Counted from the first letter of the stretch, positions 40,125-52,563 are shown. The stretch is 64,000 nucleotides of DNA from Actinostola sp. cb2023 (GCA_033675265.1 JAUJYZ010000584.1:240001-304000); one strand, 5' to 3'. Translations and numbers: made by a program. Notes: generated by a model from the letters alone, not told the origin.

Positions 40125-43100
40125 AAAATAGATCAAACACAAGAAAGAGTGTTTCATCTGATATCAAAATACTGAGAAGTGGGTTGAAACAATGAGGCGC
40201 AGTGTTTGGATATATGATAGTAGTAATAGATCAAACACAAGAAAGAGTGTTTCATTTGAGATCCAAACACTGAGAAGTGGGTTGAAACAATGAGGCGCAG
40301 TGTTTGGATATAGGATAGTAGTAATAGATCAAACACGAGAAAGAGTGTTTCATCTGATATCCAAACACTGAGAAGTGGGTTGAAACAATGAGGCGCAGTG
40401 TTTGGATATAGGATAGTAGTATAATAGATCAAACACGAGAAAGAGTGTTTCATCTGATATCCAAACACCAAGAAGTGGGTTGAAACAATGAGGCGCAGTG
40501 TTTGGATATATGATAGTAGTAATAGATCAAACACAAGAAAGAGTGTTTCATCTGATATCCAAACACTGAGAAGTGGGTTGAAACAATGAGTCGCAGTGTT
40601 TGGTTATATGATAGTAGTAATAGATCAAACACAAGAAAGAGTGTTTCATCTGATATCCAAACACCAAGAAGTGGGTTGAAACAATGAGGCGCAGTGTTTG
40701 GATATATGATAGTAGTAATAGATCAAACACAAGAAAGAGTGTTTCATCTGATATCCAAACACCAAGAAGTGGGTTGAAACAATGAGGCGCAGTGTTTGGA
40801 TATATGATAGTAGTAATAGATCAAACACAAGAAAGAGTGTTTCATCCGATATCCAAACACTGAGAAGTGGGTTGAAACAATGAGGCGCAGTGTTTGGATA
40901 TATGATAGTAGTAATAGATAACACAAGAAAGAGTGTTTCATCTGATATCCAAACACTGAGAAGTGGGTTGAAACAATGAGGCGCAGTGTTTGGATATATG
41001 ATAGTAGTAATAGATCAAACACAAGAAAGAGTGTTTCATCTGATATCCAAACACCAAGAAGTGGGTTGAAACAATGAGGCGCAGTGTTTGGATATATGAT
41101 AGTAGTAATAGATCAAACACAAGAAAGAGTGTTTCATTTGAGATCCAAACACTGAGAAGTGGGTTGAAACAATGAGGCGCAGTGTTTGGATATAGGATAG
41201 TAGTAATAGATCAAACACGAGAAAGAGTGTTTCATCTGATATCCAAACACCAAGAAGTGGGTTGAAACAATGAGGCGTAGTGTTTGGATATATGATAGTA
41301 GTAATAGATCAAACACGAGAAAGAGTGTTTCATCTGATATCCAAACACCGAGAAGTGGGTTGAAACAATGAGGCGCAGTGTTTGGATATATGATAGTAGT
41401 AATAGATCAAACACGAGAAAGAGTGTTTCATCTGATATCCAAACACTGAGAAGTGGGTTGAAACAATGAGTCGCAGTGTTTGGATATATGATAGTAGTAA
41501 TAGATCAAACACAAGAAAGAGTGTTTCATCTGATATCCAAACACCAAGAAGTGGGTTGAAACAATGAGGCGCAGTGTTTGGATATATGATAGTAGTAATA
41601 GATCAAACACAAGAAAGAGTGTTTCATTTGAGATCCAAACACTGAGAAGTGGGTTGAAACAATGAGGCGCAGTGTTTGGATATAGGATAGTAGTAATAGA
41701 TCAAACACGAGAAAGAGAGTTTCATCTGATATCCAAACACCAAGAAGTGGGTTGAAACAATGAGGCGCAGTGTTTGGATATATGATAGTAGTAATAGATC
41801 AAACACAAGAAAGAGTGTTTCATCTGATATCCAAACACTGAGAAGTGGGTTGAAACAATGAGTCGCAGTGTTTGGTTATATGATAGTAGTAATAGATCAA
41901 ACACAAGAAAGAGTGTTTCATCTGATATCCAAACACAAGAAGTGGGTTGAAACAATGAGGCGCAGTGTTTGGATATATGATAGTAGTAATAGATCAAACA
42001 CAAGAAAGAGTGTTTCATCTGATATCCAAACACCAAGAAGTGGGTTGAAACAATGAGGCGCAGTGTTTGGATATATGATAGTAGTAATAGATCAAACACA
42101 AGAAAGAGTGTTTCATCCGATATCCAAACACTGAGAAGTGGGTTGAAACAATGAGGCGCAGTGTTTGGATATATGATAGTAGTAATAGATCAAACACAAG
42201 AAAGAGTGTTTCATTTGAGATCCAAACACTGAGAAGTGGGTTGAAACAATGAGGCGCAGTGTTTGGATATAGGATAGTAGTAATAGATCAAACACGAGAA
42301 AGAGTGTTTCATCTGATATCCAAACACCAAGAAGTGGGTTTGAAACAATGAGGCGTAGTGTTTGGATATATGATAGTAGTAATAGATCAAAACACGAGAA
42401 AGAGTGTTTCATCTGATTATCCAAACACCGAGAAGTGGGTTGAAACAATGAGGCGCAGTGTTTGGATATATGATAGTAGTAATAGATCAAACACGAGAAA
42501 GAGTGTTTCATCTGATATCCAAACACTGAGAAGTGGGTTGAAACAATGAGTCGCAGTGTTTGGTTATATGATAGTAGTAATAGATCAAACACAAGAAAGA
42601 GTGTTTCATCTGATATCCAAACACCAAGAAGTGGGTTGAAACAATGAGGCGCAGTGTTTGGATATATGATAGTAGTAATAGATCAAACACAAGAAAGAGT
42701 GTTTCATCTGATATCAAAACACCAAGAAGTGGGTTGAAACAATGAGCGCGCAGTGTTTGGATATATGATAGTAGTAATAGATCAAACACGAGAAAGAGTG
42801 TTTCATCTGATATCCAAACACTGAGAAGTGGGTTGAAACAATGAGGCGCAGTGTTTGGATATATGATAGTAGTAATAGATCAAACACAAGAAAGAGTGTT
42901 TTATCTGATATCCAAACACTGAGAAGTGGGTTGAAACAATGAGGCGCAGTGTTTGGATATATGATAGTAGTAATAGATCAAACACAAGAAAGAGTGTTTC
43001 ATCTGATATCCAAACACTGAGAAGTGGGTTGAAACAACGACGCGCAGTGTTTGGATATATGATAGTAGTAGTAATAGATCAAACACAAGAAAAAGTGTTT

Positions 43101-46072
43101 CATCTGATATCCAAACACCAAGAAGTGGGTTGAAACAATGAGGCGCAGTGTTTGGATATATGATAGTAGTAATAGATCAAACACAAGAAAGAGTGTTTCA
43201 TCTGATATCCAAACACCAAGAAGTGGGTTGAAACAATGAGGCACAGTGTTTGGATATATGATAGTAGTAATAGATCAAACACGACAAAGAGTGTTTCATC
43301 TGATATCCAAACACCAAGAAGTGGGTTGAAACAATGAGGCGCAGTGTTTGGATATATGATAGTAGTAATAGATCAAACACGAGAAAGAGTGTTTCATCTG
43401 ATATCTAAAACACTGAGAAGTGGGTTGAAACAATGAGGCGCAGTGTTTGGATATATGATAGTAGTAATAGATCAAACACAAGAAAGAGTGTTTCATCTGA
43501 TATCCAAACACCAAGAAGTGGGTTGAAACAATGAGGCGCAGTGTTTGGATATATGATAGTAGTAATAGATCAAACACGAGAAAGAGTGTTTCATCTGATA
43601 TCCAAACACCAAGAAGTGGGTTGAAACAATGAGGCACAGTGTTTGGATATATGATAGTAGTAATAGATCAAACACAAGAAAGAGTGTTTCATCTGATATC
43701 CAAACACCAAGAAGTGGGTTGAAACAATGAGGCGCAGTGTTTGGATATATGATAGTAGTAATAGATCAAACACGAGAAAGAGTGTTTCATCTGATATCCA
43801 AACACTGAGAAGTGGGTTGAAACAATGAGGCGCAGTGTTTGGATATATGATAGTAGTAATAGATCAAACACAAGAAAGAGTGTTTCATCTGATATCCAAA
43901 CACCAAGAAGTGGGTTGAAACAATGAGGCGCAGTGTTTGGATATATGATAGTAGTAATAGATCAAACACAAGAAAGAGTGTTTCATCTGATATCCAAACA
44001 CCAAGAAGTGGGTTGAAACAATGAGGCGCAGTGTTTGGATATATGATAGTAGTAATAGATCAAACACGAGAAAGAGTGTTTCATCTGATATCCAAACACT
44101 GAGAAGTGGGTTGAAACAATGAGGCGCAGTGTTTGGATATATGATAGTAGTAATAGATCAAACACAAGAAAGAGTGTTTCATCTGATATCCAAACACCAA
44201 GAAGTGGGTTGAAACAATGAGGCGCAGTGTTTGGATATATGATAGTAGTAATAGATCAAACACGAAAAAGAGTGTTTCATCTGATATCCAAACACTGAGA
44301 AGTGGGTTGAAACAATGAGGCGCAGTGTTTGGATATATGATAGTAGTAATAGATCAAACACGAGAAAGAGTGTTTCATCTGAGATCCAAACACCAAGAAG
44401 TGGGTTGAAACAACGAGGCGCAGTGTTTGGATATATATAATAGTAGTAATAGATCAAACACAAGAAAGAGTGTTTCATCTGATATCCAAACACTGAGAAG
44501 TGGGTTGAAACAATGAGGCGCAGTGTTTGGATATATGATAGTAGTAATAGATCAAACACAAGAAAGAGTGTTTCATCTGATATCCAAACACCAAGAAGTG
44601 GGTTGAAACAATGAGGCGCAGTGTTTGGATATATGATAGTAGTAATAGATCAAACACAAGAAAGAGTGTTTCATCTGATATCCAAACACCAAGAAGTGGG
44701 TTGAAACAATGAGGCGCAGTGTTTGGATATATGATAGTAGTAATAGATCAAACACAAGAAAGAGTGTTTCATCTGATATCAAAACACTGAGAAGTGGGTT
44801 GAAACAATGAGGCGCAGTGTTTGGATATATGATAGTAGTAATAGATCAAACACAAGAAAGAGTGTTTCATCTGATATCCAAACACCAAGAAGTGGGTTGA
44901 AACAATGAGGCACAGTGTTTGGATATATGATAGTAGTAATAGATCAAACACAAGAAAGAGTGTTTCATCTGATATCAAAACACTGAGAAGTGGGTTGAAA
45001 CAATGAGGCGTAGTGTTTGGTTATATGATAGTAGTAATAGATCAAACACAAGAAAGAGTGTTTCATCTGATATCCAAACACCAAGAAGTGGGTTGAAACA
45101 ATGAGGCGCAGTGTTTGGATATATGATAGTAGTAATAGATCAAACACGAGAAAGAGTGTTTCATCTGATATCCAAACACTGAGAAGTGGGTTGAAACAAT
45201 GAGGCGCAGTGTTTGGATATATGATAGTAGTAATAGATCAAACACGAGAAAGAGTGTTTCATCTGAGATCCAAACACCAAGAAGTGGGTTGAAACAACGA
45301 GGCGCAGTGTTTGGATATATAATAGTAGTAGTAATAGATCAAACACAAGAAAGAGTGTTTCATCTGATATCCAAAACACTGAGAAGTGGGTTGAAACAAT
45401 GAGGCGCGGCGCATGTGTTTGGATATATGATAGTAGTAATAGATCAAACACAAGAAAGAGTGTTTCATCTGATATCCAAACACCAAGAAGTGGGTTGAAA
45501 CAATGAGGCGCAGTGTTTGGATATATGATAGTAGTAGTAATAGATCAAAACACAAGAAAGAGTGTTTCATCTGATATCCAAACACCAAGAAGTGGGTTGA
45601 AACAATGAGGCGCAGTGTTTGGATATATGATAGTAGTAATAGATCAAACACAAGAAAGAGTGTTTCATCTGATATCAAAACACTGAGAAGTGGGTTGAAA
45701 CAATGAGGCGCAGTGTTTGGATATATGATAGTAGTAATAGATCAAACACAAGAAAGAGTGTTTCATCTGATATCCAAACACCAAGAAGTGGGTTGAAACA
45801 ATGAGGCACAGTGTTTGGATATATGATAGTAGTAATAGATCAAACACAAGAAAGAGTGTTTCATCTGATATCAAAACACTGAGAAGTGGGTTGAAACAAT
45901 GAGGCGTAGTGTTTGGTTATATGATAGTAGTAATAGATCAAACACAAGAAAGAGTGTTTCATCTGATATCCAAACACCAAGAAGTGGGTTGAAACAATGA
46001 GGCGCAGTGTTTGGATATATGATAGTAGTAATAGATCAAACACGAGAAAGAGTGTTTCATCCGATATCCATA
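40125..46072. repeat. 98-bp satellite array, about 60 copies
   Basis: Unit: AGATCAAACACAAGAAAGAG, TGTTTCATCTGATATCCAAA, CACCAAGAAGTGGGTTGAAA, CAATGAGGCGCAGTGTTTGG, ATATATGATAGTAGTAAT. The main variants are CCAAG or CTGAG after AAACA, GGCGC or GTCGC, and CACAAG or CACGAG. Blocks recur at 490 bp and about 896 bp. All frames of 60-160 codons here are spurious. Confidence 0.97.
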
Positions 46073-46160
46073 CACCTCGAGTTTATCCAACTATGATCAC
46101 TTCTCGGTATTTTGAAATCGAAGGAACTGAACTGTTTCTCGTGTTTGATATTTTACTTAC

Positions 46161-46232
46161 AAATTTCGAAGACTTGACAAATCTCTGAATGCTTCTTTCA
46201 TAATTCGTCCGATTTTGTTTGTACTCAGATCC
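46161..46232 (-). CDS. Exon 13: leucine-rich repeat
   Basis: A 72-nt exon, GTTTCAG acceptor and GTAAGTAAAA donor, encoding DLSTNKIGRI and then FRDLSSLRNL. It is followed by an 8.1 kb intron holding the 98-bp satellite. Confidence 0.9.
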
Positions 46233-46254
46233 CTGAAACACATTTCTCATTGTA

Positions 46255-46380
46255 AGTTAATAAACATACAAATGTGATGCGCATGCGCGAAGAACGTAGC
46301 GTGCGCAAGCTCGTCTTCAATGTCCCACATTTGGTAGCGAGCTCGTCTTCAATGTCCCACATTTGGTAGCGACTCGTCGC
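46255..46380. repeat. Short direct repeat
   Basis: GCTCGTCTTCAATGTCCCAC with ATTTGGTAGCGA occurs twice (46309 and 46341). Confidence 0.85.
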
Positions 46381-46439
46381 AAACTTGATCCCGAACCAAT
46401 TTAAACTTTCTTGTGAGACATTTTTGGAAATTCGTTCCA

Positions 46440-47040
46440 AAACCTTAGAAGATGAACATTATTGTTAAAATGTCAATTTTTGTCCCACTTCACGTATTAA
46501 TATATAGAGAACACTTCATGGAAAATGCGAGCGTACAGTTTTTATTCACGAGTGAATTTTCTTTCGTGTTTTTGTTTGCCAAGCTGTCCACGTATTCTTC
46601 GTGTGAAGTCTCAAGTTGAACAAAACGAGTTTCAGTCATAATTGTTATCCTTTGGGAGAGAGAAAAGCTTTGAAATATTTTTCATTCACAAGAGCAAACG
46701 AGCAAGAGTCTTGTCGCTGAAAAAGCCAATTGAATGCTAGAGGAACTTCACGCGGCCTCTGATTGGACGTATCGTTTTTCTCACACGTGAAGAAACGATA
46801 CGCGACATCTGATTGGCTAACAATAGTGAGCGAAGGAAAATTTACTACACGGAATTTGAGTGAGTAGATCTCAGTATGTATATAATAAATTAGTTAACTT
46901 GTAAATAGCACGTAACCTCCTAGATGAGCTTCTGCTCTTGAGTTTAATGTGTTGTCCAAAAATATGTTTAAATTCAAATTAAAAAAAAAATAAATTTAAT
47001 TTTTTTTTTCCCAGTAAATTGTTCTGTCCAGGCAAGGGTA
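46440..47040. other. Intron sequence without recognised features
   Basis: AT-rich, with CTGATTGGA and CTGATTGGCT motifs and inverted CGTATCGTTT/AAACGATACG (46766-46803). No exon signal was found. Confidence 0.5.
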
Positions 47041-47070
47041 GGTGGAGGCTAAGTGTAGCTTGCTACTTTA

Positions 47071-47268
47071 TAGAGTCGTTTTCGTATGAATGGGAAGTAC
47101 AAATGTAGTTACGGTTTTAAAATAACACGGCAACGGTACCGTGCAGTGCCCAAGCATTCTGATTGGTTGAGCAATGATTTTGCGCGCTGTGATTGGTTGA
47201 ATAGATGTCTTCGATTCCGTACCGTAACTCTGTGCCGTAGGTTTCTCACTCATACGAAAACGACTCTA
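47071..47268. mobile_element. MITE (TAGAGTCG ends) beside the exon 12 donor
   Basis: TAGAGTCGTTTTCGTATGA faces CATACGAAAACGACTCTA. The interior matches 34787-34955. It ends 8 nt from the exon 12 donor. Confidence 0.9.
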
Positions 47269-47276
47269 ATACTTAC

Positions 47277-47348
47277 AGTCTAGTCAGTGATGGTAAACCA
47301 TGGAAGGCTGTATCGGGGATTACATCAATTTGGTTGTTACCAAGTATC
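47277..47348 (-). CDS. Exon 12: leucine-rich repeat
   Basis: A 72-nt exon close to consensus (ILGNNQIDVI, then FHGLPSLTRL), CATTTAG acceptor and GTAAGTAT donor. A MITE (47071-47268) begins 8 nt into the following intron. Confidence 0.9.
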
Positions 47349-47469
47349 CTAAATGAAAATAACACGAATCTATTTTTAAATTGTTTTAAAAAACAATTAT
47401 GTACAACGTTCTTCGTAAACAGAATCAGTTTATTTATTTTTTATTTATTATTAAAAAACTATTTAACAT

Positions 47470-48420
47470 TAGTAGAAACCAACTAGCATACTATCACGAA
47501 TCCTGCAATCTGATTGGCTAACGTACTCACTAACTATTGTTAGTAGAAACCAACTAGCATACTATCACGAATCCTGCAATCTGATTGGCTAACGTACTCA
47601 CTAACTATTGTTAGTAGAAACCAACTAGCATACTATCACGAATCCTGCAATCTGATTGGCTAACGTACTCACTATCTATTGTTAGTAGTAAAACCAACTA
47701 GCATACTATCACGAATCCTGCAATCTGATTGGCTAACTTACTCACTAACTATTGTTAGTAGAAACCAACTAGCATACTATCACGAATCCTGCAATCTGAT
47801 GGGGCTAACGTACTCACTATCTATTGTTAAGCGAGAAACCAACTAGCATACTATCACGAATCCTGCAATCTGATTGGCTAACGTACTCACTATCTATTGT
47901 TAGTAGAAACCAACTAGCATACTATCACGAATCCTGCAATCTGATTGGCTAACGTACTCACTATCTATTGTTAGTAGCCTCCCACTAGCTACTATCCCAC
48001 TGACCCTATCCTGCAATCTGCGCGGTTGGCTAACGTACTCACTAACTATTGTTAGTAGAAACCAACTAGCATACTATCACGAATCCTGCAATCTGATTGG
48101 CTAACATACTCACTATCTATTGTTAGTAGAAACCAACTAGCATACTATCACGAATCCTGCAATCTGATTGGCTAACGTACTCACTAACTATTGTTAGTAG
48201 AAACCAACTAGCATACTATCACGAATCCTGCAATCTGATTGGCTAACAGACTCACTAACTATTGTTAGTAGAAGCCAACTAGCATACTATCACGAATCCT
48301 GCAATCTGATTGGCTAACATACTCACTAACTATTGTTAGTAGAAACCAACTAGCATTAATTGCATACTATCACGAATTAATCCTGCAATCTGATTGGCTA
48401 ACATACTCACTATCTATTGC
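47470..48420. repeat. 71-bp tandem repeat, about 13 copies
   Basis: Copies are nearly identical except for one aberrant unit near 47980-48025 and small inserts near 48355-48385. Confidence 0.95.
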
Positions 48421-48489
48421 GTGATAGATAGCGAGTAGCCAAAAAGGCGGCGTTTTGAACGAAAAACGAAGCGAAAAATCAATAAATAT

Positions 48490-48936
48490 TGATCTCAAAC
48501 TCATTAATTATTCATGAGGTAACCAGCCAATCCGGTGCATCAAATCCGGTCACATGATGGACCTGGAAACCCTGGAAAGTCCGCTCAAGAGTACTTTGAA
48601 ATGCATTTCAAAGTCCAAGTACTTTGAAATGACGGATTTCAAAGTCCAAGGACTTTGAAATGATGGGTTTCAAAGTACTCTTTCCTGAGTTCTTATCCCT
48701 CATATAACAATCATCGGGACCTTGGACAGAGTACCACTCTGTCCGATTGAGATTCCATCTGAAAGCAGGCTCTGCTTCATGCCACATGTGGGATATTATC
48801 TATATACGATGTACTCGACTCTGCGCATGAGCAGAGAATATGCAGACTAGAATTCTTGCTTTTCCGGGCTAAAATCTTGCAACTCTTTATTTATTGCCTT
48901 TAGGCCATTGCATGTAATAATTAATGAGTATGAGAA
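48490..48936. mobile_element. MITE with CTCATTAATTATTCATGAG end
   Basis: TCTCAAACTCATTAATTATT faces AATAATTAATGAGTATGAGA. It carries an internal palindromic set of TTTGAAAT and ATTTCAAAGT at 48590-48680. Confidence 0.7.
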
Positions 48937-48958
48937 GTCGTTCCAAAACCTCGAATTC

Positions 48959-48990
48959 GGACTAGACGGGGTTGCCACCCCGTCTAGTCC
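48959..48990. repeat. Perfect 14-bp stem hairpin
   Basis: GGACTAGACGGGGT, loop TGCC, then ACCCCGTCTAGTCC. Confidence 0.97.
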
Positions 48991-49219
48991 TCATTCTCGG
49001 CTTTGAAACATTACGTATAAATCGAAGGTAGTATGCTAGTTGGTTTCTACTAAAACAATTAGACCACTCGTTCTCGTTTTCTATGAGTTCAAATAGTCAA
49101 CTCGACACTACGCGCCTCGTTGACTAATAACCCTGTTGGGATCCCTCCCCTTCCCCAAATTCCAACTCCTCCCCAACAAATCAACAACAACAACAAAAAA
49201 CGTGATCCCAATTACTTAC

Positions 49220-49291
49220 AGTACGGTGAGTTTGGTGAGGTTAGTGAATGGGTTTGAGTGCTTGAACTTGAAGAGATTGGAATTAAGATGA
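49220..49291 (-). CDS. Exon 11: leucine-rich repeat
   Basis: A 72-nt exon (HLNSNLFKFK, then FTNLTKLTVL), TTATTCAG acceptor and GTAAGTAATT donor. The 17-bp array ends about 30 nt upstream of its acceptor. Confidence 0.85.
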
Positions 49292-49324
49292 CTGAATAAA
49301 AATAAAACAGAATTAGACAGGATA

Positions 49325-50284
49325 ACTGCATAGGTAGCATACCTGCATAGGTAGCATACCTGCATAGGTAGCATACCTGCATAGGTAGCATACCTGCATA
49401 GGTACCATACCTGCATAGGCATAGGCATACCTGCATAGGTACCATACCTGCATAGGTAGCATACCTGCATAGGTAGCATGCCTGCATAGGTAGCATACCT
49501 GCATAGGTAGCATACCTGCATAGGTAGCATACCTGCATAGGTAGCATACCTGCATAGGTAGCATACCTGCATAGGTACCATACCTGCATAGCATCCCTGC
49601 ATAGGTAGCATACCTGCATAGGTACCATACCTGCATAGGTAGCATACCTGCATAGGTAGCATACCTGCATAGGTAGCATACCTGCATAGGTAGCATACCT
49701 GCATAGGTAGCATACCTGCATAGGTAGCATACCTGCATACCTGCATAGGTAGCATACCTGCATAGGTAGCATACCTGCATAGGTAGCATACCTGCATAGG
49801 TAGCATACCTACCATAGGTAGCATACCTGCATAGGTAGCATACCTGCATAGGTAGCATACCTGCATAGGTAGCATACCTGCATAGGTAGCATACCTGCAT
49901 AGGTAGCATACCTGCATAGGTAGCATACCTGCATAGGTAGCATATCTGCATAGGTAGCATACCTGCATAGGTAGCATACCTGCATAGGTAGCATACCTGC
50001 ATAGGTAGCATACCTGCATAGGTAGCATACCTGCATACCTGCATAGGTAGCATACCTGCATAGGTAGCATACCTGCATTGGTACCATACCTGCATAGGTA
50101 CCATACCTGCATAGGTAGCATACCTGCATAGGTAGCATATCTGCATGGGTAGCATACCTGCATAGGTACCATACCTGCATAGGTACCATACCTGCATTGG
50201 TACCATACCTGCATAGGTACCATACCTGCATAGGTACCATACCTGCATTGGTACCATACCTTCATAGGTACCATACCTTCATAG
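49325..50284. repeat. 17-bp minisatellite (GCATAGGTAGCATACCT), about 56 copies
   Basis: Each unit holds the inverted pair AGGTA/TACCT around GCA. Variants AGGTACCATACCT and ATTGGTACC cluster at the right end. Frames up to 361 codons on minus are spurious. Confidence 0.97.
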
Positions 50285-50299
50285 GTATCGAGCACACTC

Positions 50300-50546
50300 A
50301 AGGGGAATGCAAAATTGTTCGAGATAGCGAGGGTAGTGACACTATATGAAATTTCGTAATTACTACAGTTCGAGCTAAGGGGTATTAATTTAGACTACGG
50401 GAAGTCGCACTTTGTTCGAGATAGCGAGGGATTCAAGACATCCGAGTTCGATCGAGATAGGCAGTAGTAAATTACTGAAAAATAGTAAGCACAATTATAC
50501 AACCAAGGGGAACAGGTTTTAGTTCGAGATAGCGGGAGTCTACTGT
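50300..50546. mobile_element. Mariner-like fragment beside the exon 10 donor
   Basis: Repeated TTCGAGATAGCGAGGG and the right end GATAGCGGGAGTCTACTG, similar in kind to the ends of the 73-bp MITE at 3719. It ends a few bases from the exon 10 donor. Confidence 0.55.
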
Positions 50547-50556
50547 AGTTACTTAC

Positions 50557-50622
50557 ATCTGCCCAATATCTGAAGGAAATGTTCCATCCTCTATTGCTAC
50601 TATCCTGTTACCCGTCAAATCA
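50557..50622 (-). CDS. Exon 10: leucine-rich repeat (22 residues)
   Basis: A 66-nt exon (DLTGNRIVAI, then FPSDIGQM) with GTTTTAG acceptor and GTAAGTAAC donor. A mariner-like terminal sequence (CAGTAGACTCCCGCTATC) starts a few bases after the donor. Confidence 0.8.
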
Positions 50623-50879
50623 CTAAAACAAAAGAAATTGTTAATATTTTTTAACTAAAGCATTAGCTCAGATTCATCAGCACATAGCGATCATCAAGGC
50701 ATTGAGATCAATTGGCTGATCATGATCGAGAGTCCATCGGTGGCTCTTCGGCGCGGGCTCGGGTCGACTAGACTCTCGTGTTGGCTGACGAAATAAAGCA
50801 ACTTGGAAAGAGTTATTATAACGATGGTTGGCAAATTAACGTTACAAAGTCAATGTTTATAAACATGAAATATCGTTAT

Positions 50880-51343
50880 GGTCAGCGTAGCAGACACAGG
50901 GAGAGGGGCAGGGGATATTGGGGGGAGGGGTAGGAAGGGAAATTGTTACATGTTTTTTACACTAAAGGGGCATTAGGGGAGGGGATAGGGGTAGGATTGG
51001 ATCAATTTGACATGATTAGTCCACGGGGAGCGGGGCTCGGGGACTAGACTCTGGGGGGCTGACGGTAGAGGAAGGATTACTTGGAAAGATGTAGCATAAC
51101 GACGGAGAGGGCAAGGGGACGTTTGGGGGAAGGGATATAAACATGGAATACGTTACATGTAGCAGACACAGGGAGAGGGGCAGGGGATATTGGGGGAGGG
51201 GTAGGAAGGATTACTTACATGTAGCAGACACAGGGAGAGGGGCAGGGGAGATTGGGGGAAGGGTAGGAAGGATTACTTACATGTAGCAGACACAGGGAGA
51301 GGGGCAGGGGAGATTGGGGGAAGGGGTAAGAAGGATTACTTAC
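50880..51343. repeat. G-rich minisatellite reaching the exon 9 donor
   Basis: Units of about 63 bp (TACTTACATGTAGCAGACAC, AGGGAGAGGGGCAGGGGAGA, TTGGGGGAAGGGTAGGAAGG). TACTTACATGTA is the exon 9 end plus donor in reverse complement; it occurs three times (51212, 51275 and the true one at 51339). Confidence 0.9.
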
Positions 51344-51415
51344 ATGTAACGTAAGGTATCGAATTCGCTGAAGACTCCCCCTAAAAGGTAGGTGATTTTG
51401 TTGTACTTCAATTCC
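51344..51415 (-). CDS. Exon 9: leucine-rich repeat
   Basis: A 72-nt exon encoding ELKYNKITYL and then VFSEFDTLRYM. Acceptor TTGCTAG, donor GTAAGTAATC. The bases spanning its donor recur two more times in the minisatellite immediately downstream in the intron (51183-51343). Confidence 0.85.
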
Positions 51416-52096
51416 CTAGCAACACAGCAACAATACGTAAGTGAACAACAAACAAACAAACAAGTGGACGCGAAAAGTGGATGGAAAATTATTTTTCAAA
51501 ATAAATCGTTTTCAAACAAAAACGTATATAAATGTGGACGGGTGGGGTCGAAGCAACTACTTCTCGAAGAGCCCACCCACAGTCGGGAGTGCTTTGCGCG
51601 CTTCTATTATTGTTTACATTGAATTACTTTTTTTTAAGTGACCGTGACCGCGATATCTCGGAATGTGTTGTAGTCTTAGTAGTGACTTGAATGTCTTACT
51701 ATTTCCAGCAGAAAAGTGGAAAGTATTATCACGAATAATTTGTGATAATTCCTTCCAAAATCACTCTCTTGACGAAAAGAACTGCTTGATACAGAGATTA
51801 CAGCGAAAATCCTTGTATCGCGACCTTTCGTTTTGAAACTCTTCAGTTGGATTTTGGGATTTTCTGTTCCGACAATCACTATATATGTCCATTTCTTGAG
51901 TACAAAGTTAACTCAGCATAAACATCATTATTTAAATTACTAAATAGTGACATTTCAATGAAGTTTATACAAAACGAAAGGTCGCGATACAAGGATTTTC
52001 GCAGTAAAGGTACAGAAACAACAAGTAATGGTTTTTGTTAGTTCTGATACCTGTGCAGCCAACACCCACACGTGTACTCATAACAGAAACACTTAC

Positions 52097-52174
52097 AAAT
52101 GGTTGATTCTTGGTAATCGTAACTTGGTTGTGACAGCCATTGGAACGTAGTGGAAGTTATTCCTACCGAGATCA
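52097..52174 (-). CDS. Exon 8: leucine-rich repeat (26 residues)
   Basis: A 78-nt exon, GTTTACAG acceptor and GTAAGTGT donor. It encodes DLGRNNFHYV and then KLRLPRINHL. Confidence 0.8.
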
Positions 52175-52287
52175 CTGTAAACATATGAACAGAAATCAGA
52201 ACACAGTTATGCAATTAGGAGACTGGAAACCAACGATCGACTAATGACATAGGTAATCCAACCCAGAAAATATCATCAGCCTGGAAA

Positions 52288-52440
52288 CGAGGGGGAAACA
52301 ATAGCCTATTACCAAATATGGAATTTCCTTTCCAAATAAGGACTTGGAGAGACAGAAGAATACGAGGAAACAATAGCCTATTACCAAATATGGAATTTCC
52401 TTTCCAAATAAGGACTTGGAGAGACAGAAGAATACGACTG
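52288..52440. repeat. 66-bp direct repeat, 2 copies
   Basis: GAAACAATAGCCTATTACCA followed by AATATGGAATTTCCTTTCCA occurs at 52295 and 52368. Confidence 0.92.
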
Positions 52441-52563
52441 GCCATAGTAAAATATTTGTTGTTACGTAACATTTTTCACAATATTAGTCCCAACTATTTT
52501 TTAAAACTCTATATTGGTATGTTTGAACCATGTTATTTGGTGTTTAGTCCATATTTGGTATTT

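Larger units (their letters stand above)
47465..49060. mobile_element. Inverted-repeat element with one arm amplified 13-fold
   Basis: The 71-bp unit (GTAGAAACCAACTAGCATAC, TATCACGAATCCTGCAATCT, GATTGGCTAACGTACTCACT) is repeated at 47470-48420. Its terminal part appears once more, inverted, at 49029-49052 (GTATGCTAGTTGGTTTCTAC). The centre (48480-48990) has its own inverted pairs. Confidence 0.75.

Noticed and set aside
40154..46043. About 40 minus-strand frames of 60-160 codons (FDLLLLSYIQTLRLIV)
   Set aside because: They come from the 98-bp satellite and shift frame at each unit.
49212..50301. Minus-strand open frames up to 361 codons (YLCRYATYAGMLPMQV repeats)
   Set aside because: Product of the 17-bp minisatellite; 17 is not a multiple of three, so every frame shows the same peptide pattern. 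Only the last part is real, as LRR exon 11.
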